A stretch of DNA of 64,000 bases from an uncultured Aquimarina sp. (GCF_947492965.1 NZ_CANLOZ010000002.1:682001-746000), one strand, 5' to 3'. Counted from the stretch's first letter, positions 18,720 to 28,465 are shown. Program-made: numbers and translations. The notes: generated by a model from the sequence alone, not told the origin.

Positions 18720-19052
18720 GATGAATTGGTTTAAGTGTAAGTATCATTTCATCACATTTTGTTACTATCAAAAGTGAAATAAAATTGATTAATATTCTAA
18801 AAGTATGTAAATATTAAAAAAAGTGATTTAAAAACACTATGATTTATATTAAGATTGATGCCTTTTTTAGTAACGAAATTTTCCCCTTCATCAAATAAGA
18901 GAGAAAAAAGGTACATAAAAGAATATACCAAACAAGATTTTCATAAATGAATTAATCATTTATGAAGTATCAAATCAATTATTCTAAAAGTTCGTTTAAA
19001 ACTTATCGTAGCATCACTATGATAATTTGGAAGTAAAACACATTAAAATCAG
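18720..19052. other. Intergenic region between the his operon and the T9SS operon
   Basis: About 330 bp of very AT-rich DNA without an open reading frame I would support. It should hold the promoter of the type-B adhesin operon, but I find no exact TAnnTTTG box. The only clear element is the 11-bp inverted repeat at 18940-18966. Confidence 0.6.
18940..18966. repeat. 11-bp perfect inverted repeat downstream of hisIE
   Basis: TTCATAAATGA and TCATTTATGAA are perfect inverted copies around ATTAA. The hairpin is AT-only in its core and has no T-run, so it is a weak terminator candidate for the his operon; an operator for the following T9SS operon is the alternative. Confidence 0.45.
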
Positions 19053-19652
19053 TTAGTGTCTATCTTTTAAAACCTCAACAATATCATTTAATTTATATCC
19101 TTTTGCTTGTAACAAAATTAAATAATGAAAAAGTAGGTCTGCGCTTTCATCTAAAAACAATTTTTCATTATCATCTTTAGCTTCAATAACAACTTCTACA
19201 GCTTCTTCTCCTACTTTTTGAGCAACCTTATTGATCCCTTTTCTAAATAAAGATGCTACATAAGATTTTGAATCATCTTGATTTTCTTTTCTGTTTTGAA
19301 TAACATTTTCTAACTCGGTTAAAAAGCCAAAAGTCTGTGTGTTATTTTGAGCCCAACAGGTATCATCACCTTTATGACAAGTCGGACCTACAGGATCCAC
19401 TGTTATTAATAATGTGTCTTTGTCACAATCATTTTTTATATCTATCAGATTTAAAAAGTTGCCACTTTCTTCTCCTTTTGTCCATAATCGTTTTTTAGTT
19501 CTACTAAAAAAAGTAACCTTTTTTGTGTCAACTGTCTTCTGATAAGCTTCTTCATTCATGTACCCTAACATTAGTACATTTTTCGTTAAAGCATCTTGTA
19601 TAATTGCTGGCACTAATCCATCATTATTTTTATCGAAATTTATTTCCATCAT
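19053..19652 (-). CDS. hisIE: Bifunctional phosphoribosyl-AMP cyclohydrolase / phosphoribosyl-ATP pyrophosphatase
   Basis: A 199-residue fusion catalysing steps 2 and 3 of histidine synthesis. The N-terminal HisI half (about 1-105) has the metal-binding region DCDKDTLLITV, TCHKGDDTCW and FFSRTKKRLWTKGEESGN. The C-terminal HisE half (about 110-199) has KVGEEAVEVVIEAK and ESADLLFHYLILL. The ORF opens with two Met codons; either may be used. It is the last gene of the his operon, separated from hisF by 89 bp. Confidence 0.96.
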   Translation of the reverse strand: MMEINFDKNNDGLVPAIIQDALTKNVLMLGYMNEEAYQKTVDTKKVTFFSRTKKRLWTKGEESGNFLNLIDIKNDCDKDTLLITVDPVGPTCHKGDDTCWAQNNTQTFGFLTELENVIQNRKENQDDSKSYVASLFRKGINKVAQKVGEEAVEVVIEAKDDNEKLFLDESADLLFHYLILLQAKGYKLNDIVEVLKDRH

Positions 19653-19741
19653 TAAGTTTTATAACTTCACAATTGAAGTGAAATATATTGATTGTATGTT
19701 ATTTTGGTATAAGCTCTCCCGAATGTAAAAGCATAATGTAA

Positions 19742-20497
19742 TTATAATCTAACGGGAATGTCATTCTTTTTTAATTCTTTCTTTAGATCTTCTATTTCTA
19801 TTTCCTTGAAATGAAAGACACTAGCAGCCAATGCTGCATCTGATTTACCTTCCTTAAAAGTATCCACAAAATGCTTAATATTTCCTGCTCCTCCAGAAGC
19901 AATAATAGGTATATTAAGTTCTGTAGATAATCTTGCTAATGCTTCATTTGCGAAACCATCTTTAGTACCATCATTATCCATTGACGTAAACAAGATTTCT
20001 CCAGCTCCTCTTTCTTCCACTTCCTTTGCCCAATCAAAAAGATTTAATTCCGTAGGTACTTTTCCTCCAACCAAATGTACTTTCCATTCTCCATCTATTT
20101 GTTTAGCGTCTATCGCTACAGTGATACACTGACTTCCAAATTTACCGGCTAATTCATTAATCAATTGTGGATTTTTTACTGCAGAAGAATTCACTGAAAC
20201 TTTATCTGCTCCATTTTTTAGCAATATATCAACATCTTCCACGGAAGAAATCCCTCCTCCTACAGTAAATGGAATATTTACTTTTTCTGCTACTTTCAGC
20301 ACTAAATTTGCTAATGTTTTTCTTCTCTCTTCTGTTGCAGAAATATCTAAAAATACTAATTCATCTGCTCCTGCTTTAGAATAGATATCTGCTAATTCTA
20401 CCGGATCACCTGCATCTCTTAAATCTACAAAGTTCACTCCTTTTACAGTACGCCCGTTTTTAATATCTAAACAAGGTATGATTCGTTTTGTAAGCAT
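19742..20497 (-). CDS. hisF: Imidazole glycerol phosphate synthase subunit HisF
   Basis: A 251-residue TIM-barrel cyclase which, with the HisH glutaminase, makes IGP and AICAR from PRFAR. The catalytic Asp lies in [17 protein letters not shown], the second in TVAIDAK, and the phosphate loops are TVGGGI and IIASGGAGN. Its ATG overlaps the stop of the DinB gene by one base (TAATG), so translation of the two is probably coupled. Confidence 0.97.
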   Translation of the reverse strand: MLTKRIIPCLDIKNGRTVKGVNFVDLRDAGDPVELADIYSKAGADELVFLDISATEERRKTLANLVLKVAEKVNIPFTVGGGISSVEDVDILLKNGADKVSVNSSAVKNPQLINELAGKFGSQCITVAIDAKQIDGEWKVHLVGGKVPTELNLFDWAKEVEERGAGEILFTSMDNDGTKDGFANEALARLSTELNIPIIASGGAGNIKHFVDTFKEGKSDAALAASVFHFKEIEIEDLKKELKKNDIPVRL

Positions 20498-21012
20498 TAC
20501 TTATCGTTGTTTTTTATATTTAAGTCCATACCGTCGTAAAAACCTAAATCTTTGTTTTTTAATTGTTTTGTCCAAAATGCAATTTGCCCAGTATGATATG
20601 ATAAATGCTCTGTCACATGAATAGCAATACCAATTCCAGAAAAATTAAAACCTTGCACTTCTCTTTTTCTTTGATACTCTGCGGTTGAACAAGTATTGAT
20701 GATCTTTTTAGCTTTAGTAATTGTAGCAGTTAATTTGGTTAACAATTCCGATTTGGACAATCCATCGGTAATACTAAATTCTGCATCTCGATCTCTATTA
20801 TCTTCTAAATTCCCTAAAGACGAGATTGCGTATTGTGTAATATTACCACATAAATGTAAAATCAAATTACCAATACTATTCGAAGATTCATTAAACCGTT
20901 TCCATATATCCTCTTCAGAAAGTTGATCAAAGCTAATGGTAATCATTCGGACACTTTCATCTAATCTGTAGATGATTTGTTCTTTAAAATCCTGAATTAT
21001 CTCTGAATCCAT
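20497..21012 (-). CDS. DinB/YfiT-like putative metalloenzyme inside the his operon
   Basis: A 171-residue four-helix-bundle protein of the DinB superfamily (DUF1572-like). The three His ligands typical of the fold are visible as LILHLCGN and [11 protein letters not shown]. Some members are thiol-dependent transferases using bacillithiol or similar cofactors, but the activity here is unknown. It lies between hisA (2-bp gap) and hisF (1-bp overlap), so it is an integral part of the operon although not a histidine enzyme. Confidence 0.85.
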   Translation of the reverse strand: MDSEIIQDFKEQIIYRLDESVRMITISFDQLSEEDIWKRFNESSNSIGNLILHLCGNITQYAISSLGNLEDNRDRDAEFSITDGLSKSELLTKLTATITKAKKIINTCSTAEYQRKREVQGFNFSGIGIAIHVTEHLSYHTGQIAFWTKQLKNKDLGFYDGMDLNIKNNDK

Positions 21013-21014
21013 TG

Positions 21015-21743
21015 TTAGTTTATTTGAAGAATATAGTTTTCTAATTGTTTTAAGCTAATTCTGTTCTCATATATTGCTTTTCCGATGATGGTTCCTTCAC
21101 ATCCAATCTCTGCCAATTTAGGTAATTCATCAAACGCCGAAATTCCACCAGAGGCAATTAATTTTATATGCTCGGAATTATCCAAGATCTTTTTATAAAG
21201 ATCAAATGAAGGTCCTTGTAACATACCATCCTTACTAATATCAGTACATATTACATAAGAAACTCCTTCTTTTTGGTATTCTTGAATAAATGGAATTAGT
21301 TCTTTATCGCTTTCTTCCAACCAACCACTCACTGCAATTTTCTCATGATGAGCATCTGCTCCAAGAATTATCTTATCATTACCAAACTTAGATAACCAAG
21401 ATTTAAAAGTTTCAGGATTCTTCACTGCAATACTTCCACCTGTAATTTGGTTTGCACCACTTTCAAAAGCAATCTTAAGATCTTCGTCCGTTTTTAGTCC
21501 ACCACCAAAATCAATTTTAAGACTTGTTTTAGATGCTATTTGTTCCAAAACTTTGTGATTGACTATATGCTTCGATTTAGCACCATCTAAATCTACCAAA
21601 TGTAAATACTGAATTCCATGTGCTTCGAACTCTTTTGCTACTTCTAATGGACTTTCATTATATATTTTCTTGGTATCATAATCTCCCTTAGAAAGTCTGA
21701 CACATTTTCCATCTATAATATCTATTGCTGGTATTATTCTCAT
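21015..21743 (-). CDS. hisA: ProFAR isomerase HisA
   Basis: A 242-residue TIM barrel that isomerises ProFAR to PRFAR. Family motifs include [19 protein letters not shown] at the N-terminus, [12 protein letters not shown], the second catalytic Asp in [13 protein letters not shown] and the phosphate loop [11 protein letters not shown]. It follows hisH by 47 bp. Distinguishable from HisF by the [10 protein letters not shown] segment. Confidence 0.96.
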   Translation of the reverse strand: MRIIPAIDIIDGKCVRLSKGDYDTKKIYNESPLEVAKEFEAHGIQYLHLVDLDGAKSKHIVNHKVLEQIASKTSLKIDFGGGLKTDEDLKIAFESGANQITGGSIAVKNPETFKSWLSKFGNDKIILGADAHHEKIAVSGWLEESDKELIPFIQEYQKEGVSYVICTDISKDGMLQGPSFDLYKKILDNSEHIKLIASGGISAFDELPKLAEIGCEGTIIGKAIYENRISLKQLENYILQIN

Positions 21744-21790
21744 TTTTCTCTTTGGTAAATAGTTATTGTTTATTAGTTGTTGGTTTAAAT

Positions 21791-22372
21791 TTATAGCTTT
21801 AAAAAATTCTCTAAAATTTTCTCTCCAACAGTACTGCTCTTTTCAGGATGAAACTGAGTTCCATAGAAATTATCTTTTTGCAATGCTGTACTATAGGTTA
21901 TTCCATAGGTAGACTCCGCAATTGTAGTTTCAGTAACGGGAGCATAATAACTATGTACTAAATAAATATATTCGTTTTCGGATATATCATTAAAAAGTGA
22001 AGATTTTAAAGATGTTATTTGATTCCATCCTATCTGGGGGACTTTTACATCCTTCTGAAATCTAATCACATCTGTATCAAAAATGCCCAAACCTTTGGTA
22101 TCACCTTCTTCTGTATAATTACACATCAATTGCATTCCTAAACAAATCCCTAAAACTGGTTGTTTTAATTCTGGAATTAGTTTTTCCAAACCAGAAGCAC
22201 GAAGTTTTTGCATAGCACTGCTCGCTTCTCCTACTCCTGGAAAAATAACTTTATCAGCCGCTTTAATCTCCTCTGGATCATCACTCAGAATGGCCTCATA
22301 TCCTAATCGCTGAATTGCAAACTTAATGGACTGAATATTACCGGCTCCGTAATTTATAATTATTATTTTCAT
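21791..22372 (-). CDS. hisH: Imidazole glycerol phosphate synthase glutaminase HisH
   Basis: A 193-residue class I glutamine amidotransferase that feeds ammonia to HisF. The catalytic triad is Cys77 (GICLGMQ), His175 and Glu177 (FHPEKSS); the oxyanion loop is FPGVGEA. Its ATG begins 5 bp from an 83-bp palindromic repeat that separates it from hisB. Confidence 0.97.
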   Translation of the reverse strand: MKIIIINYGAGNIQSIKFAIQRLGYEAILSDDPEEIKAADKVIFPGVGEASSAMQKLRASGLEKLIPELKQPVLGICLGMQLMCNYTEEGDTKGLGIFDTDVIRFQKDVKVPQIGWNQITSLKSSLFNDISENEYIYLVHSYYAPVTETTIAESTYGITYSTALQKDNFYGTQFHPEKSSTVGEKILENFLKL

Positions 22373-22377
22373 TTATA

Positions 22378-22460
22378 TTGTCATTCCAGCATAGTCTGGA
22401 ATCTTTTTTAATTTAAACCTTCTACTTTACTGTGGATTCCAGCCTGCGCTGGAATGACAA
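22378..22460. repeat. 83-bp palindromic repeat, copy 1 (between hisB and hisH)
   Basis: The element begins TTGTCATTCCAG and ends CTGGAATGACAA, so its ends are inverted copies. Each half also folds on itself (ATTCCAG-N6-CTGGAAT), giving two hairpins around an AT-rich middle. The second copy at 23617-23699 has identical length and ends. It looks like a REP/BIME- or MITE-like element. Confidence 0.8.
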
Positions 22461-22469
22461 AAGCATTGG

Positions 22470-23612
22470 TTATAACATTCCTTTCGTACTTGGTAGAATC
22501 ATTTTTTCAGGATCTCGCTTTACTGCCACTTTAATTGCTTTGGCAAAAGCTTTAAAAATAGCTTCAATTTTATGATGCTCGTTGGTTCCTTCTGCCTTTA
22601 CATTCAAATTGGCTTTTGCACCATCGGTAAAGGACTTAAAAAAGTGATAAAACATTTCTGTTGGCATTTTACCAATCATTTCTCTTTTAAATTCTGCATC
22701 CCAAACGAGCCAGTTACGTCCTCCAAAATCTATTGCTACTTGAGCCAAGCAATCATCCATTGGCAAACAAAAACCATATCTTTCTATACCCAATTTATTG
22801 TTTAGAGCTTTACTAAAAACTTCTCCCAAAGCAATTGCTGTATCTTCAATGGTATGATGTTCATCAACTTCTAAATCTCCTTTTACTTTAATCTCTAGAT
22901 CCATTTGTCCATGACGTGAAATTTGATCTAGCATATGATCAAAAAACTCCAGTCCTGTAGAAATATCACTTTTTCCAGTTCCATCCAGATTTAGCTTAAT
23001 ATAAATATCAGTCTCATTCGTTTTTCTAATTATTTCCGCTACTCTTTCATTTAGTTTTAAAAACTCATAAATCTCTTTCCAATCTGTTGATGTTAGCGCA
23101 ATACTTTCTAAAATAGTCTTCTTATCTGTTTCTATTTCATCTGCGCCAAGTTCTGGATCTTCAGATAAGAAAATTCCTTTAGATCCCAAGTTCTTAGCTA
23201 ATTCCATATCGGTAATACGATCACCCAATACAAAAGAGTTTTCTAGATCATACTTTTCTTTATCAAAGTATGCTGTTAACAAACCTGTTCTTGGTTTACG
23301 CGTATCTGCATTTTCATGAGGAAATGTCTTATCGATATGAATTGCACTAAATACAACTCCTTCCTTCTCGAATGCTGATAATACTTTATTATGTGCCGGC
23401 CAAAAAGTATCTTCTGGAAAGGAATCCGTTCCTAATCCATCCTGATTAGTGACCATTACCAATTCATAATCTAATTCACTGGCTATTTTAGCCATGTATT
23501 GAAAAACTTTTGGGTAAAACTCTAGTTTCTCCAAACTATCTAATTGATAATCTACTGGTGGTTCCAAAACAAGTGTTCCATCACGATCTATAAATAATAC
23601 TTTCTTTTTCAT
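22470..23612 (-). CDS. hisB: Bifunctional histidinol-phosphatase / imidazoleglycerol-phosphate dehydratase
   Basis: A 380-residue fusion. Residues 1-165 are a HAD phosphatase with the nucleophile motif DRDGTL (Asp9, Asp11) and [12 protein letters not shown]; residues about 185-380 are IGP dehydratase with the manganese-binding [14 protein letters not shown] and [12 protein letters not shown] motifs. It catalyses steps 6 and 8 of the pathway. Both neighbouring gaps are filled by copies of the same 83-bp palindromic repeat. Fusions of this type are normal in Bacteroidota and Enterobacteria. Confidence 0.97.
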   Translation of the reverse strand: MKKKVLFIDRDGTLVLEPPVDYQLDSLEKLEFYPKVFQYMAKIASELDYELVMVTNQDGLGTDSFPEDTFWPAHNKVLSAFEKEGVVFSAIHIDKTFPHENADTRKPRTGLLTAYFDKEKYDLENSFVLGDRITDMELAKNLGSKGIFLSEDPELGADEIETDKKTILESIALTSTDWKEIYEFLKLNERVAEIIRKTNETDIYIKLNLDGTGKSDISTGLEFFDHMLDQISRHGQMDLEIKVKGDLEVDEHHTIEDTAIALGEVFSKALNNKLGIERYGFCLPMDDCLAQVAIDFGGRNWLVWDAEFKREMIGKMPTEMFYHFFKSFTDGAKANLNVKAEGTNEHHKIEAIFKAFAKAIKVAVKRDPEKMILPSTKGML

Positions 23613-23616
23613 TTTT

Positions 23617-23699
23617 TTGTCATTCCAGTAAAGGCTGGAATCTATTTTTAATTAAACATTTTGTTATTTATGGATTCCAGATCAAGTCCGGAATGACAA
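23617..23699. repeat. 83-bp palindromic repeat, copy 2 (between hisC and hisB)
   Basis: Same ends and length as the copy at 22378-22460, with variation in the loops and AT-rich middle. It occupies the whole space between the hisC stop (23700) and the hisB start (23612), so any cotranscript must contain its double hairpin. Confidence 0.8.
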
Positions 23700-24749
23700 T
23701 TACAAACTCTTTAATGCTTCTATTAATTTTTGGTTTTCTATTGTCGTACCCACTGTAAATCGTAAGGTATTTTCACAAAGTGGTTGTGTTGTTCGATTTC
23801 GGATCACAATTCCTTTTTCTAAAAGTTGGTTATATCTACTATTAGCATCATCTACTTTTACCAAGACAAAATTAGCATCTGATTTGTAGATCTTCTCAAT
23901 AAAGCTAATTTCCTCTAAGGCAACCTTTATCTTTTCTCGTTCTTTTAAAATATTGTCTACCTCTCTTTCTACAGATGCTACATCCTCTACTCTTTCTAAT
24001 GCCTTTCGCTGTGTTAGTTCATTTACATTATATGGTGGTTTAATTTTATTTAAAACCCCTATAACTTCTTTAGAAGCATAACACAATCCAAGTCTAATAC
24101 CCGCCATTCCATATGCTTTAGATAATGTTTGTGTAATAATAAGATTAGGACATTCTTTGATTTTACCAATCCATGTTTCTTGAGATGAAAAATCAATATA
24201 AGCCTCATCAATAACAACCAACCCATTAAAGTTTTCTAAAATATCTACTATACTCTTTTCTGAAAAAGAATTACCAGTAGGATTATTTGGAGAACATAAG
24301 AATATCATTTTTGTTTGGTGATCAACTGTATCGAATATCTTAGCTACATTAGGCTCAAAATTATCATTTAGAAGAACTTTTCTGTTTTCTATATCATTGG
24401 TGTTTGCTAATACATTATACATCCCATAAGTTGGTGGCAATGTGATGATATTATCTACTTTTGGTTCACAAAACGCTCTAAACAAAAGATCCAAAACTTC
24501 GTCACTCCCATTTCCTAATAAAATACAATCAGTTGATATGTTTTTTTGCTCACTTAATACAGCTTTAAGACTTCTTTGTTGTGGATCAGGATATCTGTTT
24601 ACCCCATTTTCATAAGGGTTTTCGTTTGCATCCAAAAAAATCATTTCCGAACCATCTGAAACATATTCATCACGAGCAGATGAATATGGCTGTAAATCTT
24701 TTACATTTTCGCGAACTAATTGGTCTATATTGAATTTTATCGTTTTCAT
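23700..24749 (-). CDS. hisC: Histidinol-phosphate aminotransferase
   Basis: A 349-residue PLP enzyme of fold type I that transaminates imidazole-acetol phosphate with glutamate. The Schiff-base Lys is Lys211 in TLSKAYGMAG; other landmarks are LDANENPY, SPNNPTG and VVIDEAYIDF. It is 20 bp downstream of the DUF3667 gene and directly abuts the second 83-bp repeat at its 3' end. Confidence 0.96.
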   Translation of the reverse strand: MKTIKFNIDQLVRENVKDLQPYSSARDEYVSDGSEMIFLDANENPYENGVNRYPDPQQRSLKAVLSEQKNISTDCILLGNGSDEVLDLLFRAFCEPKVDNIITLPPTYGMYNVLANTNDIENRKVLLNDNFEPNVAKIFDTVDHQTKMIFLCSPNNPTGNSFSEKSIVDILENFNGLVVIDEAYIDFSSQETWIGKIKECPNLIITQTLSKAYGMAGIRLGLCYASKEVIGVLNKIKPPYNVNELTQRKALERVEDVASVEREVDNILKEREKIKVALEEISFIEKIYKSDANFVLVKVDDANSRYNQLLEKGIVIRNRTTQPLCENTLRFTVGTTIENQKLIEALKSL

Positions 24750-24769
24750 TATTTATTGTGCTTCTTTAT

Positions 24770-25609
24770 TTATTGAAATAACTTAAAGAGAAATACAAAT
24801 GCAATTGTTATTATTATAATTAGAATGCCGAAAGCTATAGACAAAAGGATCAATACTGCTATAAACTTTAAGAACTTTAAAAAAATTTGTCCAATACTAT
24901 AATCACCTAATTTTTTATAGGTATAAGAGTAATAAAAGATGACAACTAAAGAACTTACCATGTATATGTAAGGTGAAGTAATTAATCCAAGTAAAAAGAA
25001 GAGTGTTCCTGAAAATAATGCTAATCCTAATAAATAGGAGTTAATTACTAAATGTTCTCCATAATTATATTTTTTCTTTCCAAATACTAAGAATGATAAT
25101 AAGGCATAAAAAGGAATCATTAGAAAGGCAATAAAGTTGAAATATTTAAGCATAAAGTTTTGAGTTCCTTTATTTATCTCATGTTGCTCTTGTTTGTATT
25201 GTAAAAACTGTTCCTGATAAGCCGTTGATTCTTTATCTAATTCAGGTTGTGTAATAGAAAATATTGTTTCATACATTGCTTCATTTTGCGCGGATAACAT
25301 TAATTCGATATATTTCTCAGAAAAAAAGTTAAACGTAAATGTTGCAACTGCAGTACCAATTACCAGAAACGCAAATGGATTCATATACTTCTTTCTTGTT
25401 CCTGAAATATATTCTGAAATAACCTTTTGTGGAGAAGTAACTATACCAATCAATGTTCTAATAAAGAGATTGTCTAGCCCTAGAACATTACTGAAAAAAT
25501 CACTTTTTAATCCTTTAAAAGTAATTCGTTCTCTTATCACTTTTGCGCCACAAGATTGACAGTAATCTGAATTTTCAGATATGAGATATGAACAATTTCT
25601 ACAACTCAC
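24770..25609 (-). CDS. DUF3667-type membrane protein with zinc ribbon, inside the his operon
   Basis: A 279-residue protein. The N-terminus is a zinc ribbon (CxxC at 3-6 and CxxC at 17-20), followed by a conserved soluble stretch (TSPQKVISEYISGTRKKYMN) and five or so membrane helices in the last 200 residues. This matches the DUF3667 family, common in Bacteroidota and of unknown role. It lies between hisD (41-bp gap) and hisC (20-bp gap) on the same strand, so it should be cotranscribed with histidine genes. There is no sequence evidence for a direct role in the pathway. Confidence 0.82.
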   Translation of the reverse strand: MSCRNCSYLISENSDYCQSCGAKVIRERITFKGLKSDFFSNVLGLDNLFIRTLIGIVTSPQKVISEYISGTRKKYMNPFAFLVIGTAVATFTFNFFSEKYIELMLSAQNEAMYETIFSITQPELDKESTAYQEQFLQYKQEQHEINKGTQNFMLKYFNFIAFLMIPFYALLSFLVFGKKKYNYGEHLVINSYLLGLALFSGTLFFLLGLITSPYIYMVSSLVVIFYYSYTYKKLGDYSIGQIFLKFLKFIAVLILLSIAFGILIIIITIAFVFLFKLFQ

Positions 25610-25650
25610 TAATTTCCAATTTTAGTTTATATTCTTTATAAAATTATTAT

Positions 25651-26949
25651 CTAACCATTTTTCAAACTCTGTAATCGCAAGGTCACTGCATTTTTATGCG
25701 CTTGTAAACCTTCTGCTTCTGCCATAATTTCGATAGCATTTCCAATATTCTTTATGCCTTCTTTAGATAATTTCTGAAAGGTCATAGATTTCATAAAACT
25801 ATCTAGGTTTACACCACTATATTGTTTAGCATATCCGTTTGTAGGTAATGTATGGTTAGTTCCTGAAGCATAGTCTCCTGCGCTCTCTGGAGTATAATTA
25901 CCTATAAAAACAGAACCTGCATTGGAGATATTATTGATATAATACGCTTCATCACTTACACATACAATAAAATGCTCTGGACCATATTCATTAATCAATT
26001 CTAAAGCCTCCTTATCATCTGCAACATAAATCAATTTAGAATTTGCTATGGCAGCTTCTGCAATTTCCTTTCTTGGTAATACATCACATTGTTTCGCTAC
26101 TTCTAACTCTACATGCTCTATCAAATCTTTGGAGGTAGATACTAAAATCACCTGACTATCTTTTCCATGTTCGGCCTGACTTAATAAGTCTGAAGCTACA
26201 AAAGAAGGATCTGCTGTATCATCTGCAACTACTAACAATTCGCTAGGACCTGCCGGCATATCTATTGCTACACCGAACTTAGTCGCTAACTGTTTGGCAA
26301 CGGTTACAAATTGGTTTCCAGGACCGAAAATCTTATATACCTGAGGAATCGTTTCTGTCCCAAAAGTCATTCCTGCTATCGCTTGAATTCCACCTACTTT
26401 AAAAATCTTAGTTACTCCACAAAGATTTGCTGTATACAGGATAGCAGGGTTTATTTTTCCTTCTTTATCAGGAGGCGAACACAGCACAATTTCTTTACAT
26501 CCTGCTATAGTTGCTGGAACTGCTAACATTAAAATTGTAGAAAATAATGGAGCTGTTCCGCCTGGAATATAAAGACCAACCTTTTGAATAGGTCTTTTCT
26601 CTTGCCAACAATTAACACCATTTGCAGTTTCAATAGAAACCTTATCCGTTTTTTGTGCTGCGTGGAAAGCTTCAATATTAGATTTGGCAATAAGAATAGC
26701 ATCTTTAAGATCAGATGAGACACTGTTCTTAGCTGTTTCTATTTCTTCCTTACTAACTAAAGTAGTACTAAGAGAAACCTTATCAAACTTCTCTGTATAT
26801 TTATTAATAGCAAGATCCCCATCTTCCTTTACCTCATTAAAAACATCTAAAACAACGTCCTCAATATCTGCTACCGTTTGAGTTGGTCGTTTTAAAATTT
26901 CCGACCACGTACTTTTTTCTGGATTATATATTTTATTCAAAACAATCAA
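25651..26949 (-). CDS. hisD: Histidinol dehydrogenase
   Basis: A 432-residue zinc- and NAD-dependent enzyme that oxidises histidinol twice to histidine. Family segments include GLYIPGGTAPLFSTILM, KIFGPGNQFVTVAKQ, DMPAGPSELLVVAD, LLSQAEHGKDSQ and YTPESAGDYASGTNHTLPT. The length is standard. It lies 36 bp after the GNAT gene. Confidence 0.97.
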   Translation of the reverse strand: MIVLNKIYNPEKSTWSEILKRPTQTVADIEDVVLDVFNEVKEDGDLAINKYTEKFDKVSLSTTLVSKEEIETAKNSVSSDLKDAILIAKSNIEAFHAAQKTDKVSIETANGVNCWQEKRPIQKVGLYIPGGTAPLFSTILMLAVPATIAGCKEIVLCSPPDKEGKINPAILYTANLCGVTKIFKVGGIQAIAGMTFGTETIPQVYKIFGPGNQFVTVAKQLATKFGVAIDMPAGPSELLVVADDTADPSFVASDLLSQAEHGKDSQVILVSTSKDLIEHVELEVAKQCDVLPRKEIAEAAIANSKLIYVADDKEALELINEYGPEHFIVCVSDEAYYINNISNAGSVFIGNYTPESAGDYASGTNHTLPTNGYAKQYSGVNLDSFMKSMTFQKLSKEGIKNIGNAIEIMAEAEGLQAHKNAVTLRLQSLKNG

Positions 26950-26985
26950 TACTTTTTGATCTCTATTAGTAAGAGATATTAATCA

Positions 26986-27405
26986 TTATAATTCTTTCTG
27001 AAAATGATATGCAATTTTCTTATACCCTTGATTCTCCCAAAAATTATGTGCTTTTTCGTTACCTAAATAACAATTTAACTCAGAAGCGATGCACCCTTTA
27101 GATTTGGCATAATCAAAAATCCAATTCATCAAAAGCTCACCTATGCCTTTTCCTTGATATTCTGGAAGAATAAATACATTATCTGGCTCTACATGTCTCC
27201 CAATATAATATTTGGTAAGAAACCACAACCCAGAAATACCAATTAAAGTTTTATCATCATATACACCAACACACTCGTACCCTTGAAGAATCATTTCTGC
27301 TAACCTATTTGACAAGATTTCTCTACTGATATTAGGATTGAGTTGTTCTAAAAAAGGAACAATGATTTGGATATTTTCTTTAGGTATAAGAGTGATTGAT
27401 ATCAT
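26986..27405 (-). CDS. GNAT-family N-acetyltransferase coupled to hisG
   Basis: A 139-residue GNAT protein. The acetyl-CoA binding motif A is VFILPEYQGKGIGELLMNW, followed by YLGNEKAHNFWENQGYKK, the motif B region. Its ATG overlaps the hisG stop in an ATGA arrangement (27402-27405), so translation is coupled to hisG. The acceptor is unknown; its place between hisG and hisD makes it a stable member of the operon rather than a neighbour. Confidence 0.88.
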   Translation of the reverse strand: MISITLIPKENIQIIVPFLEQLNPNISREILSNRLAEMILQGYECVGVYDDKTLIGISGLWFLTKYYIGRHVEPDNVFILPEYQGKGIGELLMNWIFDYAKSKGCIASELNCYLGNEKAHNFWENQGYKKIAYHFQKEL

Positions 27406-28259
27406 AATACCATTTTTTCAATTGGACATACCAGAATCCCTTCAGCTCCTTCTGATTTTAATTCATCCAAGATATCCCAAAACTTATTTTTCTCTACCAC
27501 AGTGTGTATAGAACTCCAACCTTTTTCTGCCAGCGGTAATACTGTAGGACTTCGCATACCTGGTAAAATATCCACAATACGATCGATTTTATCATTTGGA
27601 GCATTTAGCAAAACATATTTAGAAGCTCTTGCTTTAAGTACTGCTTGTATTCTGAATTGTAACTTAGCTAATATCTCTTTGCTTTGTTCACTAATCTTAG
27701 GAGAAACCGCTAAAACTGCTTCAGAAGTAAGCATAACCTCTACTTCTTTTAGATTATTCTTGAATAGTGTGCTTCCACTAGACACTATATCACAAATTGC
27801 ATCAGCTAGACCGATATTCGGCGCTATCTCTACCGAACCTGAAATCTGGTGGAGATCAGCAGAAACACCTTTCTCCTTTAAATATTCAATGACAGTATTG
27901 GGATAAGAAGTAGCAATTCTTTTTCCTTCCAAATCCTGAATAGAATTATACTCCATATCCTTTGGAACCGCAAGTGATACTTTGCACTTAGAAAAATTTA
28001 ATCTCTCCGCAATATCGATATCCTTTCCTTTTTCTACCAATACATTTTCACCGATAATAGCAATATCCACTACTCCATCTCTTAAATATTGTGGAATATC
28101 TCCGTTTCTAAGAAACATAACTTCCATAGGGAAATTTCTAGTGGCTGCCTTCAATTGGTCTTTTCCATTATCTATAGAAATTCCACAATCTTTAAGGATC
28201 TGAACCGAATCTTGGTTTAATCTTCCACTTTTTTGAATAGCAATTCTAATTTTTGACAT
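27402..28259 (-). CDS. hisG: ATP phosphoribosyltransferase, long form with regulatory domain
   Basis: A 285-residue enzyme for the first step of histidine synthesis. The catalytic domain (about 1-205) has IAIQKSGRL, the PRPP loop DIVSSGSTL and ATSYPNTV. The C-terminal ACT-like regulatory domain (about 210-285, ending EGILVCPIEKM) marks the long form, which is feedback-inhibited by histidine and does not need HisZ. It is the first structural gene after the attenuator. Confidence 0.97.
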   Translation of the reverse strand: MSKIRIAIQKSGRLNQDSVQILKDCGISIDNGKDQLKAATRNFPMEVMFLRNGDIPQYLRDGVVDIAIIGENVLVEKGKDIDIAERLNFSKCKVSLAVPKDMEYNSIQDLEGKRIATSYPNTVIEYLKEKGVSADLHQISGSVEIAPNIGLADAICDIVSSGSTLFKNNLKEVEVMLTSEAVLAVSPKISEQSKEILAKLQFRIQAVLKARASKYVLLNAPNDKIDRIVDILPGMRSPTVLPLAEKGWSSIHTVVEKNKFWDILDELKSEGAEGILVCPIEKMVL

Positions 28260-28301
28260 GTTTTTGTTGTTGTGTTTGGTCAGTTCAAAACAAGTTTAAA
28301 T

Positions 28302-28333
28302 AAAAAACCCGTTTGACTTTGCTCAAACGGGTT
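28302..28333 (-). terminator. Attenuator terminator of the his operon
   Basis: On the minus strand AACCCGTTTGA and TCAAACGGGTT form a perfect 11-bp stem with a 6-nt loop, followed by a run of T. It lies between the his leader peptide and hisG, 43 bp upstream of the hisG ATG, and so should stop most transcripts unless the alternative structure forms. Confidence 0.88.
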
Positions 28334-28365
28334 ACTATATATGATTCACTTTTACACATATCAAC

Positions 28366-28422
28366 TTACCACGCTTGGGCGGAAATGTAAGAATGATGAT
28401 GATGTAAAAGTATGTTTTTCAT
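28366..28422 (-). CDS. hisL: Histidine operon leader peptide
   Basis: An 18-residue ORF, MKNILLHHHHSYISAQAW, with four consecutive His codons, starting at ATG 28422 and ending at TAA 28368-28366. It lies upstream of a strong terminator and hisG. Its last codons (CAAGCGTGGT, 28377-28368) can pair with the 5' arm of the terminator (ACCCGTTTG) through nine base pairs with one bulge, giving an antiterminator. A ribosome stalled at the His codons would leave this segment free; one at the stop codon would mask it. This is the classical logic of amino-acid attenuation. The peptide itself needs no function. Confidence 0.88.
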   Translation of the reverse strand: MKNILLHHHHSYISAQAW

Positions 28423-28465
28423 TTTTTCTAAATCTGCAGCGAATTTATAAAAAAAAAGTTTTACT

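Noticed and set aside
22470..23612. hisB as a frameshift or misassembly product of two genes
   Set aside because: Both domains are complete in one frame, and this fusion is common.
27502..27906. A 134-codon frame on the plus strand opposite hisG
   Set aside because: It is the antisense shadow of a conserved hisG frame, with Ser/Phe-rich composition and no recognisable features.
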